Notes under the pieces: generated by a model
The model's input: the letters and a program-made list of their open reading frames with translations, nothing else
Told to the model about the DNA's origin: nothing
Databases searched by the model: none
From: an uncultured Sulfurimonas sp.
GTDB lineage: Bacteria > Campylobacterota > Campylobacteria > Campylobacterales > Sulfurimonadaceae
NCBI GenBank assembly: GCA_937914675.1
Contig: CALDOC010000284.1
Coordinates: 1 to 21,132, forward strand
Direction: 5' to 3'
Length of the DNA stretch: 21,132 bases
Made by a program: the position numbers and the translations under genes
Part shown: positions 1 to 5,720 of the stretch, piece by piece
How positions within the stretch are numbered: the first letter of the stretch is position 1
Layout of the letters: every line of letters starts with the position of its first letter

Positions 1-1
1 C

Positions 2-1138
2 TTAAGAGAAACGCGAAACAGCATTTTTGCCGTAACAAAGGGCGACGGTTCAAGAACCATCTTCTCATCAGGCCTTCATGGCGAGTTTAAGGACACCGCA
101 AACGCCATAGCCGACACTCTTGAAGCCATGAAAGAAAACGCAAAGTTTCAAATGTCTGGCGTATTTTCAAAAGAGCTTTCTTCCAAGAACGGAGGCGTTA
201 GAGGAAATTTAGACCTTATCATGGAAAATATCCAGCAAATAGGAAGTGAAATCAAAGAAGTGGCGCTCTCGACTAGAGAGACGGCGAAACTCTCCACAAA
301 AACAAACGAGTCCGTCACGCTCACAAACGATAAGATGACCGAGCTTTATGAGCTTATCTCGGACACCGCCAACACGGTTACTTCACTCAATGAAAAAGTC
401 ATTCAGATAAACTCGGTCATTGACCTCATCAAAGACATAGCCGAACAAACCAACTTGCTCGCCTTAAACGCGGCGATAGAAGCGGCGCGAGCGGGTGAAC
501 ACGGTCGCGGTTTTGCCGTCGTCTCCGACGAAGTTCGAAAACTTGCCGAACGCACCCAAAAAGCGACAAGTGAAATCTCCATCACGATTCAAACTTTAAA
601 ACAAGAGTCAAACAACATCTCCGATTACTCCCTAAGCATGAACGCCATCGCCACGCAAAACCATGAGGCGATGGATGAATTTTCAAACATGACAGCGATC
701 TTTAATCAATCACTAGAAAAAAATTCACTTGTCGCCAATAAAAGCAGCGTTGATTTGATGATGACAATCTATAAAATTCAACATATAATATTTAAATCAG
801 AAGCCTACGCCGCCGTTACGAATGGCAACTATTCACAAGAGATCCTCAATAAAAATTCGCATAGTTGCGCCTTTGGAAAATGGTATGACTCCAGTGCGAT
901 CGAGCTCTTTGGAAATAGCGAAACATTTGCCAAAATGGCGTCTTATCACAACGAGGTGCATAAACGCATCGATGAAAACATAGCCTTTGTAAACGAAGGA
1001 GTTCAATCGCTAAGCGACAATAAAGACGTTGTCATTGGCAATTTCACAAAAGTTGAAGAGGCGAGCGACGCGCTTTTTGACCTTATGAATCAACTCGTCA
1101 AAGAAACGGACGGCACGATTAATTTAGAGCTCATTTGA
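2..1138 (+). CDS. Methyl-accepting chemotaxis protein, C-terminal part, with CZB domain (5' partial)
   Basis: The frame is open from base 2, so the gene starts before the window; 378 residues are visible. It carries the cytoplasmic signalling part of a chemoreceptor, which relays ligand state to CheW/CheA. The conserved hairpin tip is clear (IAEQTNLLALNAAIEAARAG, then GRGFAVVSDEVRKLAERT) at about residues 146-185 of the visible part. After it comes a C-terminal CZB (chemoreceptor zinc-binding) domain. Its candidate zinc ligands are the His of KIQH (about 261), the Cys of HSCAFGKWY (about 289), and the two His of HNEVH (about 316 and 320). No transmembrane or HAMP segment is visible, because that part lies upstream. 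An internal ATG at 128 is not the start, since receptor sequence is in frame before it. CZB domains in known receptors bind zinc and can sense oxidants such as hypochlorite; the ligand here is unknown. Confidence 0.93.
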   Translation, partial: LRETRNSIFAVTKGDGSRTIFSSGLHGEFKDTANAIADTLEAMKENAKFQMSGVFSKELSSKNGGVRGNLDLIMENIQQIGSEIKEVALSTRETAKLSTKTNESVTLTNDKMTELYELISDTANTVTSLNEKVIQINSVIDLIKDIAEQTNLLALNAAIEAARAGEHGRGFAVVSDEVRKLAERTQKATSEISITIQTLKQESNNISDYSLSMNAIATQNHEAMDEFSNMTAIFNQSLEKNSLVANKSSVDLMMTIYKIQHIIFKSEAYAAVTNGNYSQEILNKNSHSCAFGKWYDSSAIELFGNSETFAKMASYHNEVHKRIDENIAFVNEGVQSLSDNKDVVIGNFTKVEEASDALFDLMNQLVKETDGTINLELI

Positions 1139-2007
1139 AAAATAAGGACGCGACTTACCAATACCTTTTAGTCTTGGCCATGCTTCTTTGGGGCGGCGGA
1201 TGGACGGCGTTGAAAATTTTGACGTGTCAATTGCCGATGGACGTCATAATTTTTTGGAGATTTTTCATAATGTCGCTCTCTTTTTTGCCCATTCTTTACT
1301 TTTTTAAAGAGCCCATCGCTCTAAACAAAAATTCCATTCTGTTCATCATGGCGAGTTCGGCGTTGAACGTGGCGTTTATGATAAGTTCGTTTTTGGGAAT
1401 AAAGTACGGCTTGGCGGGAGCTGGCAGCGTAATCATAACTTCGCTCTCTCCCATCATGACCTTTATTCTCATGGCCGCGTTGTTTAAAAAACGAGTCCTC
1501 AAATTGCAGTACGTTGGTCTAGTCGTCGGTCTAGTCGGAGCCTTCGTCATCTTGGAACTCCATGACTTGTCTCAATTTCTCAACGGAGCCAACGCCTACC
1601 TTTTGTTGGGCGCCACCATGTGGGCGGGAGTCACCATATTGGCGCAAAAAGCGAACGCGCACATTCACCCCGTTCATTATAGTTTTTTTATCTCTCTTGT
1701 CGCTACGTTCGTTTCATTTGGATACGCCTTTAACTCGGACTTGTCCGCGGTGTTTGATCAAGGTTTCAAATTTTGGGTGGCGCTCATATATCTGTCGATT
1801 TTGGGTCAAACGTTGGCGACCACCATCTTTTACATGGCGAGCGGGAAGATTGGTAGCGAGAAAACGAGTTCGTTCATGTTTTTAGTGCCCATTTTCGCGC
1901 TTTTAAGCGCTTGGGCGGTTTTGGGAGAACCCATTCAAGCGCACATCGTCGTAGGCGGAGCCATTAGCATGCTGGCGGTTATTTTTATCAACAAATCGGC
2001 AAAGTAA
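1135..2007 (+). CDS. EamA/DMT-family transporter
   Basis: A 290-aa integral membrane protein of about ten hydrophobic helices arranged as two EamA-like halves. The typical DMT start is visible (MLLWGGGWTALKIL near residues 16-29), as is the second-half pattern ATMWAGVTILAQKA at about 157-170. Family members export metabolites such as amino acids or import small molecules; nothing in the sequence fixes the substrate. The chosen start is TTG at 1135, which overlaps the chemoreceptor stop by 4 nt (TTGA) and suggests translational coupling. The alternative is the ATG at residue 16, which would cut into the first helix. The end is followed by 67 nt before the mscS-like gene. Confidence 0.85.
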   Translation: MKNKDATYQYLLVLAMLLWGGGWTALKILTCQLPMDVIIFWRFFIMSLSFLPILYFFKEPIALNKNSILFIMASSALNVAFMISSFLGIKYGLAGAGSVIITSLSPIMTFILMAALFKKRVLKLQYVGLVVGLVGAFVILELHDLSQFLNGANAYLLLGATMWAGVTILAQKANAHIHPVHYSFFISLVATFVSFGYAFNSDLSAVFDQGFKFWVALIYLSILGQTLATTIFYMASGKIGSEKTSSFMFLVPIFALLSAWAVLGEPIQAHIVVGGAISMLAVIFINKSAK

Positions 2008-2036
2008 AAAGTATTTGGCCTCTCACCGATTTCAGA

Positions 2037-2048
2037 TACAATTATAAA
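2037..2048 (+). promoter_or_regulatory. Possible -10 region before the MscS-like gene
   Basis: The 67-nt gap after the permease holds TACAAT (2037-2042) running into TATAAA (2043-2048). These are good sigma-70 -10 candidates in an AT-rich Campylobacterota style, where the -35 box is often weak. The gene downstream has its own ribosome binding site. Prediction by eye only. Confidence 0.35.
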
Positions 2049-2074
2049 AATTTTAACACTCAAAGGATTTATGA

Positions 2075-2905
2075 ATGGACGCAACCATAGTAACGACCGA
2101 GGCGTCGAAGTACGCGGACTTGGCCATCGTTTACGCAAGCGAATATAGTTTAAAAATAGTGGCGGCTTTGCTAATCTTCGTCATTGGAAAGTGGCTGGTC
2201 AATAAATTGACGAAACTTATTAAAGGGCTCATGCAAAAAGCGACCATCGACTCGACTTTGATAGAGTTTAGCGAGAGTCTTATTTACTTTGTCCTACTAT
2301 TGGTGGTCGTCATGGCCGCGTTGAACGCCCTTGGAATAAACACGACCTCTTTCGTGGCCGTTTTAGGCGCCGCGACGCTCGCCATCGGTCTCGCGCTTCA
2401 AGGCTCCTTTTCAAACATTGGAGCGGCCGTTCTCATCATCATATTTCGCCCCTTTAAAATAGGCGATTTAATCGAAGCGGGCGGAGCGACTGGCACCGTT
2501 AAAGACATTAACCTCTTTTCAACCACCATTTCTCCCGTGGACAATCGCACCATTATCGTTCCAAACTCTAGAGTCATAAACGGGAATATAACGAACTTTT
2601 CAAACAAACGAGAACGTCGCGTCGACCACGTCTTTGGCATTGGTTATGGAGACGACTTAAAACTCGCGAAAGCGACGCTTATGGAAATAGTGCAAGCCGA
2701 CAGTAGAATCCTAACCCAACCCGCTCCGCTTGTCGCGGTAAGCGAACTCGCCGAGAGTAGCGTAAACTTCGTGGTTCGAGTCTGGACTCTTAACGAAGAC
2801 TATTGGGCGGTCTATTACGAAACGCTAGAAACGGTCAAACTCACGTTTGACGAGAAAGGAATCTCAATCCCTTATCCACAAATCGACGTTCACACAAATA
2901 AATAA
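2075..2905 (+). CDS. Small-conductance mechanosensitive channel, MscS family
   Basis: A 276-aa protein with the length and plan of a minimal MscS channel, which opens under membrane tension to release solutes on osmotic downshift. Three hydrophobic segments are seen at about residues 26-46, 68-90 and 96-130. The last is the Gly/Ala-rich pore helix (GAATLAIGLALQGSFSNIGA), followed by the FRPFKIGD turn that opens the beta domain. The cytoplasmic domain follows, with IVPNSRVINGNITNFS at about 161-176. The start is ATG 2075 because AAAGGA sits 7 nt upstream; the ATG at 2071 is in another frame. The short N-terminus has no extra helices, so it is MscS-like rather than MscK-like. Confidence 0.93.
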   Translation: MDATIVTTEASKYADLAIVYASEYSLKIVAALLIFVIGKWLVNKLTKLIKGLMQKATIDSTLIEFSESLIYFVLLLVVVMAALNALGINTTSFVAVLGAATLAIGLALQGSFSNIGAAVLIIIFRPFKIGDLIEAGGATGTVKDINLFSTTISPVDNRTIIVPNSRVINGNITNFSNKRERRVDHVFGIGYGDDLKLAKATLMEIVQADSRILTQPAPLVAVSELAESSVNFVVRVWTLNEDYWAVYYETLETVKLTFDEKGISIPYPQIDVHTNK

Positions 2906-2921
2906 TCAATTGGACAAAAAC

Positions 2922-3359
2922 ATGTTAAACGATAAAAACTTTATAAACATAGCCACGGAGTTGGCGACGGCCTCAAAATGCGTATCAAAACAGGTCGGAG
3001 CGGTCATCGTAAAAGGCGGCAGAATTTTAAGCACCGGATACAACGGAACTCCGGCGGGTTACATGAACTGTCGCGACCATTGGAATGGCGAGTACACTTC
3101 AGAACATCATGAGTGGAGTAAAACTTATGAGATTCACGCGGAGATGAACGCCATCATTTGGGCGGCTCGCGAGGGCATAAGCGTTGATGGCGCCACGATA
3201 TACGTCACCCTTGAACCTTGCAGCGAATGCAGCAAAAATCTCATAGCGAGCGGGATAAAAAGAATCGTTTACGCCAAAGAGTACGAGCACACCCACTCCG
3301 CGGTCATCTCCAAATTTATTCAAGACAACGGCGTGAGCATTGAAAAACTAGCGCTTTAG
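2922..3359 (+). CDS. dCMP deaminase family protein (zinc-dependent cytidine/deoxycytidylate deaminase)
   Basis: A 145-aa cytidine/deoxycytidylate deaminase-fold protein. Such enzymes convert dCMP to dUMP, feeding thymidylate synthesis; ComEB belongs to the same family. The zinc and catalytic motif HAEMNAI at about residues 74-80 and the zinc Cys pair PCSECS at about 103-108 are intact. So is the substrate-region sequence STGYNGTPAG near residues 36-45, typical of dCMP deaminases. An upstream in-frame ATG at 2847 lies inside the mscS-like gene and was rejected. ATG 2922 has GGA 7 nt upstream and matches the family's usual N-terminus. It lies 16 nt after the channel gene and is probably co-transcribed. 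It is the last ordinary gene before the AT-rich island. Confidence 0.9.
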   Translation: MLNDKNFINIATELATASKCVSKQVGAVIVKGGRILSTGYNGTPAGYMNCRDHWNGEYTSEHHEWSKTYEIHAEMNAIIWAAREGISVDGATIYVTLEPCSECSKNLIASGIKRIVYAKEYEHTHSAVISKFIQDNGVSIEKLAL

Positions 3360-3371
3360 CAATTTTGTTTC

Positions 3372-3408
3372 TTTCTCGTTCCATCCTCTCCCGAAGCGCA
3401 ACGAGAAA
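3372..3408 (+). terminator. Hairpin after the dCMP deaminase gene, weak terminator candidate
   Basis: A perfect 9-bp inverted repeat, TTTCTCGTT (3372-3380) and AACGAGAAA (3400-3408), encloses a 19-nt loop 12 nt after the stop codon. No clear T-run follows on either strand, so intrinsic termination is doubtful. It may be a processing or stability hairpin. Confidence 0.35.
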
Positions 3409-3434
3409 AGGATAAAAATATACTTGGGAGCTAA

Positions 3435-3449
3435 AAATTTAAGGGTCAG
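3435..3449. repeat. Direct repeat copy 1, AAATTTAAGGGTCAG
   Basis: This 15-nt sequence recurs exactly at 5318-5332 in the same orientation. The two copies bracket the integrase pseudogene, the Fic cassette and the attC site. The AAATTTAAGGG core also begins the adjacent inverted repeat. Similar TTAAGGGTCAG-type tips are typical, from general knowledge, of REP-like palindromes around Y1/RAYT transposases; no transposase gene is present here. Confidence 0.7.
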
Positions 3450-3450
3450 A

Positions 3451-3585
3451 AATTTAAGGGACACAACCCGCTACTTAATGCCTATAAATATTTTATAACT
3501 CTTATTTCCATAAAGTATTACATTTGTCTTGTTTGAACTATTGTAGCTTAATTTCACTCAAAGTAGTGGGTTGTGTCCTTAAATT
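3451..3585. repeat. 135-bp inverted-repeat element, MITE or REPtron remnant
   Basis: The left arm 3451-3476 begins AATTTAAGGGACACAACCC. The right arm 3561-3585 ends GGGTTGTGTCCTTAAATT. The arms are reverse complements over about 25 nt with one mismatch (C/T) and one 1-nt gap. The roughly 84-nt interior is AT-rich and non-coding. The size and long terminal arms suggest a non-autonomous mobile element or the collapsed ends of a larger one. The right arm abuts a truncated open frame (3583-3708), as if it had inserted into or deleted part of a gene. No target-site duplication was clear by eye. Confidence 0.6.
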
Positions 3586-3708
3586 CTCATTCTCATGATG
3601 GTGCTTATGATTGTGTGGGGAGGCATAGGAACGTCGCTCATCCCTTTCGTCCCTGGAGCTGATGGATTTATAGATATTGCGAAACAGGCTATTGGGTCTT
3701 TGAGATAG
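3583..3708 (+). pseudogene. Fragment of an unknown membrane-protein gene (C-terminal end)
   Basis: The frame opens at 3583, at the outer edge of the inverted repeat, and ends at TAG 3706-3708. From ATG 3595 it reads 37 residues: a hydrophobic stretch (MMVLMIVWGGIGTSLIPFVPG) followed by a short polar tail, DGFIDIAKQAIGSLR. There is no ribosome binding site before the ATG. It reads like the last helix and tail of a larger membrane protein whose upstream part is gone. I cannot name the family. A genuine small membrane protein is possible but less likely. Confidence 0.3.
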
Positions 3709-3732
3709 GGATTATAAAACTGATGTTCTCTC

Positions 3733-4228
3733 CTAAAAATCAAGTGGACTCATAACTTTAGTCTTGTTCAATTCCGATACAACATGAGTATATATCATTG
3801 TTGTTTCTACAGATTTATGACCTAAAAGTTCTTGTATGCTCCGCAAATCAATTCCTGCTTGGAGTAGGTGAGTTGCATAGGAATGTCTAAAAATATGTGA
3901 AGTTACTCGCTTGTTTAAGTTGCTCTTTTGTGCAGCTACTTTTATGTTTCTCCCTAAAGTTTTTGCATGTATGTGATGTCTTCTTATTGTCTTCGCTCGT
4001 GGATCATTAGAAAGATTTATAGCAGGAAAAAGATACTGCCATTTAGTTTCAAACTTAGCATTTTTATATTTTTTTTCTAGTGCATAAGGCAAATAAACAG
4101 CACCAACTCCATCTCTCATATCTTTTTTATCTTATAAGGTTATAAATCCCTTTTATGTTTTCCATAACTATCTTTACTTCATCTTTTGTTAAAACAACAG
4201 GTATTCTCTTTCTCTCTTTAGCCCTCAA
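3733..4228 (-). pseudogene. intI: Integron integrase IntI, decayed (N-terminus missing, internal deletion and frameshift)
   Basis: Two pieces in two frames of the minus strand align in order to an integron integrase. Piece 1 (4228 to 4127) ends at a TAA and contains KRIPVVLTKDEV, the standard entry to the catalytic domain. Piece 2 (about 4130 to 3733) begins near DMRDGVGAVYLP and runs to MSPLDF. It keeps the IntI-specific region WQYLFPAINLSNDPR...RRHH, which separates IntI from XerC/XerD. It also keeps the box HIFRHSYATHLL, the LGHKSVETTMIYTHV segment with the nucleophile Tyr, and the IntI-like C-terminus. Compared with IntI1, about 65-70 residues are missing between the pieces. That span includes the first catalytic Arg and the core-binding Lys region. 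The N-terminal SAM-like domain is also absent upstream. The protein cannot be active. Its minus orientation, pointing away from fic, is the normal intI/cassette arrangement. Confidence 0.9.
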
Positions 4229-4452
4229 TGTATACTATGCAACATATATCCATTATTTTAACATTATCCATAATCATATACTTATTTAAATTTGGTTCAT
4301 TAAATGATTTAGCAATATTCGTTAACATAAAAATGCCAAGTAAAGATTCTATTTATGCAAACTTTCTCCACATATGGCTAATTAATAAATTTATTACTGG
4401 TTTTATAGTGTACCATTTCATTATTGCATTAAGAAGACAAACAAGGAGATAG
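4228..4452 (+). CDS. Hypothetical small membrane protein, doubtful (74 aa)
   Basis: An open frame of 74 codons between the integrase relic and fic, ending at the TAG that directly precedes the fic start codon. It has a hydrophobic N-terminal stretch (HISIILTLSIIIYLF) and a second one near the C-terminus (LINKFITGFIVYHFIIAL), then a basic tail, RRQTRR. No ribosome binding site precedes ATG 4228. A possible recombination point (GTTAACA at 4321-4327) falls inside the frame. If that is a real cassette boundary, the frame is a chimera and only the part from ATG 4333 (39 aa) belongs to the cassette. I do not recognise a family. Confidence 0.3.
   Translation: MYTMQHISIILTLSIIIYLFKFGSLNDLAIFVNIKMPSKDSIYANFLHIWLINKFITGFIVYHFIIALRRQTRR
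4321..4327 (+). other. Possible attI/cassette junction (GTTAACA)
   Basis: GTTAACA resembles the integron crossover consensus GTTRRRY and closely matches GTTAGCA, the R' box of the attC site at 5206-5212 (6 of 7 bases). If recombination occurred after G4321, the fic cassette would span 4322-5206, about 885 bp, a normal cassette size. It lies about 95 nt from the integrase remnant, where attI is expected. Seven bases can match by chance. Confidence 0.3.
4443..4448 (+). promoter_or_regulatory. Ribosome binding site of fic (AAGGAG)
   Basis: A strong AAGGAG lies 4 nt before ATG 4453 and 10 nt before a second in-frame ATG at 4459 (codon 3). Either could be used. It is one of the best Shine-Dalgarno sequences in the island, which supports fic being a functional, translated gene. 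Confidence 0.6.
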
Positions 4453-5142
4453 ATGATTATGAAAAAATTAAATGAATTAACACTAAAACAAAGGGAAGAG
4501 CTTTTTAGACAACTTCGTATATCAATCACCCATCACTCAAACGCGATGGAAGGTACGACTCTTTCTTTCGGTGAAACAAAAGAGTTACTTGAACACGGAA
4601 ATACTGCTGGAGACAAACCCTTACATGAACAACTTGTTATCTTAGGATTTGCAAAAGCTTATGATGTAATAGTTCGTGAGGCTACTAATAAAGAAAATAT
4701 CATAGACAGTAGTTTTATAAAAGACATACATGCAATTATGTTTGAAGATGCTCTACATGTAGTGCCTCAATTTGTTTCAAAGCCTATTGGAGCATATAGA
4801 CTAGATGAAAGATATATTAAAGGTGTAGATATTAAACTATCAGCACCTAATAAAATTTCAAATGATATTGAAAATTTACTTTATAGGTTTAATAGTAATA
4901 AAATGAGCTTAGAAAATATTGCAGAGTTTCATATTCTATTTGAAAGAGTGCATCCTTTTGCCGATGGCAATGGAAGGGTTGGAAGATTAATAATGGCTTT
5001 TCAAGCTATTCAAAATAATATCGTTCCACCTCTTATTGAAAATGAACATAGAAGTGAATACTTAACAGCTATTAATAACAAAGATGAGCTTCTTAAATTT
5101 ATAGATGAGAGTATTCAAAATAGTATGGCTTTACTAGACTAA
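4453..5142 (+). CDS. fic: Fic-family protein (AMP/NMP-transferase fold), integron cassette gene
   Basis: A 229-aa single-domain Fic protein. The catalytic motif HPFADGNGRVGR (residues 167-178) is complete: His for catalysis, Asp for metal, and Gly/Asn/Arg for nucleotide phosphates. The N-terminal helix carries SNAMEG (29-34), matching the inhibitory motif [S/T]xxxE[G/N]. An internal inhibitory helix keeps such Fic proteins off until released, and its position before the Fic core resembles class II. Fic enzymes usually transfer AMP to a hydroxyl of a target protein; the target here is unknown. The gene is much more AT-rich than the flanking chromosomal genes. An attC site follows 3 nt after its stop, so it is best read as a captured cassette. 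The motif is intact, so it may still be active although the integrase is dead. Confidence 0.92.
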   Translation: MIMKKLNELTLKQREELFRQLRISITHHSNAMEGTTLSFGETKELLEHGNTAGDKPLHEQLVILGFAKAYDVIVREATNKENIIDSSFIKDIHAIMFEDALHVVPQFVSKPIGAYRLDERYIKGVDIKLSAPNKISNDIENLLYRFNSNKMSLENIAEFHILFERVHPFADGNGRVGRLIMAFQAIQNNIVPPLIENEHRSEYLTAINNKDELLKFIDESIQNSMALLD

Positions 5143-5145
5143 AAA

Positions 5146-5212
5146 GTACAACAAAACCTTGGAACTAATAAATTTTCTCTGAAAATTTATTAGTTCAAGT
5201 CAACCGTTAGCA
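5146..5212 (+). other. attC recombination site (59-base element) of the fic cassette
   Basis: The order of parts matches a folded attC. First is an R''-like box GTACAAC (5146-5152) and a 6-nt spacer. Then comes the arm TTGGAACTAATAAATTTTC (5159-5177), a 3-nt loop, and the arm GAAAATTTATTAGTTCAA (5181-5198). A 7-nt spacer and an R' box GTTAGCA (5206-5212) complete it. The arms pair along 18 bp except for one extra G on the left side, equivalent to the extrahelical base that gives attC its strand choice. The 6/7-nt spacers match aadA-type sites. The R boxes deviate from consensus (R'' 6 of 7, R' 5 of 7). Length 67 bp is within the usual range. Confidence 0.78.
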
Positions 5213-5229
5213 CAAAAAAGGATTTACCT

Positions 5230-5319
5230 ATGGCTATAAAAATTACAGACTGTCACTTTGAGAATAATGGAACAGGTATTAAGGCTCCAACATTTATAGA
5301 TTCGATCGATTTTTTATAA
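5230..5319 (+). pseudogene. Second integron cassette ORF, truncated after 29 codons
   Basis: Right after the attC crossover point comes AAGGA (5218-5222), then 7 nt, then ATG 5230. The ORF starts MAIKITDCHFENNGTGIKAP, which looks like the first rung of a right-handed beta-helix repeat protein. It then runs into a stop (5317-5319) exactly where the AAATTTAAGGGTCAG repeat begins. So the cassette was cut off by insertion or deletion of the following element. The position of RBS and ATG so close to R' is typical of cassette genes. The product family is a guess from the CHFENNGTGIKAP pattern. Confidence 0.55.
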
Positions 5320-5332
5320 ATTTAAGGGTCAG
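5318..5332. repeat. Direct repeat copy 2, AAATTTAAGGGTCAG
   Basis: Identical to 3435-3449. It forms the left tip of the element that truncates the second cassette ORF and is followed at once by the REP-like arm at 5337-5349. Confidence 0.7.
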
Positions 5333-5363
5333 TCGCCACCGCTACTTTTGATAATGCAAAAAA

Positions 5364-5440
5364 GTGGTCGAGTAGCCAAATAGAACTTCCCTCTAAGGCT
5401 CTCACAGAACCGTGCTTGAGAGTCTCCCGTCACACGGCTC
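5364..5440 (-). ncRNA. Group II intron domains V and VI (3' end of a degenerate intron)
   Basis: On the minus strand, 5440-5407 is a 34-nt domain V. It begins GAGCCGTG, ends CACGGTTC, and has a GAGA (GNRA) tetraloop; one mismatch in the upper stem suggests decay. A 3-nt linker follows, then domain VI: GAGAGCC (5403-5397) pairs with GGCTACTC (5377-5370) over 7 bp. A single unpaired A at 5373 is in the position of the branch-point adenosine. The intron 3' end is expected 7-9 nt later, near 5366-5364. The 34-nt size of domain V and the bulged A make chance resemblance very unlikely. The 5' part (domains I-IV) is missing, so it cannot splice. Confidence 0.85.
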
Positions 5441-5461
5441 TTATTGTTTAATCAAGTGATA

Positions 5462-5656
5462 TTACTTAGCCAGTTTTGCATATTTCATTTGCCAATGTGG
5501 AAATAGATGAGGCTATTTTCTAGCTATTGCTGTAAGCCATTTATTGGCTCTGCCTTGTCTGCGTTTAAGTGATTTAAACTTCTGTTTTGACCATCTCTCT
5601 AATCTTCTATCAAAGTATCTCATTTTAGTGTTTGAGGTTCGAGGGACCGAGAACGC
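5462..5656 (-). pseudogene. Group II intron reverse transcriptase/maturase, C-terminal remnant
   Basis: The minus-strand frame reads RYFDRRLERWSKQKFKSLKR, then RANKWLTAIARK, TAG, PHLFPHW. This is the characteristic tail of bacterial group II intron-encoded proteins (RRL..W...K...LK....RA..WL..IAR..P.LF.HW). The TAG (5522-5520) sits where Gln (CAG) is usual, so a single C-to-T change would have made it. The frame then continues to TAA at 5464-5462. Only about 60 residues remain; the reverse transcriptase core is gone. It lies just 5' of the intron domain V on the same strand, as expected for a domain-IV-encoded protein. Confidence 0.82.
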
Positions 5657-5720
5657 AAACTATATTACTTGAACTGTGTGCTACTTATAAAGGATGCCTA
5701 TAGTTCAATTAGAATTACTA
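5657..5720. other. Unassigned AT-rich stretch between the maturase remnant and the right REP arm
   Basis: No gene, intron 5' end (GTGYG) or recognisable repeat was found here. It is presumably scar DNA from the deletion that removed the 5' part of the intron. Just before it, 5631-5661 can form an imperfect hairpin (GTTTG...GTTC / GAAC...CAAAC). Confidence 0.3.

Noticed and set aside
2847..2921. Longer N-terminus for the dCMP deaminase gene
   Set aside because: The extra 25 codons lie mostly inside the mscS-like gene, have no RBS and match nothing in the family; ATG 2922 has a GGA 7 nt upstream.
4229..4452. Missing N-terminal half of IntI hidden on the minus strand upstream of the relic
   Set aside because: The minus-strand frames here contain stops and show no SAM-like core-binding pattern; the N-terminus is truly absent.
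4228..4452. Cytochrome b561 fragment
   Set aside because: Two His in LHIWLINKFITGFIVYH suggested haem ligands, but spacing and surrounding residues do not fit the family.
5206..5440. Group IIC intron inserted directly into the attC
   Set aside because: The intron 3' end (near 5364) is about 150 nt from the R' box and lies beside a different hairpin, so it did not target this attC.
5631..5661. tRNA remnant suggested by GGTTCGAG
   Set aside because: There is no acceptor stem, anticodon arm or CCA-side pairing; the region codes for the intron maturase tail.
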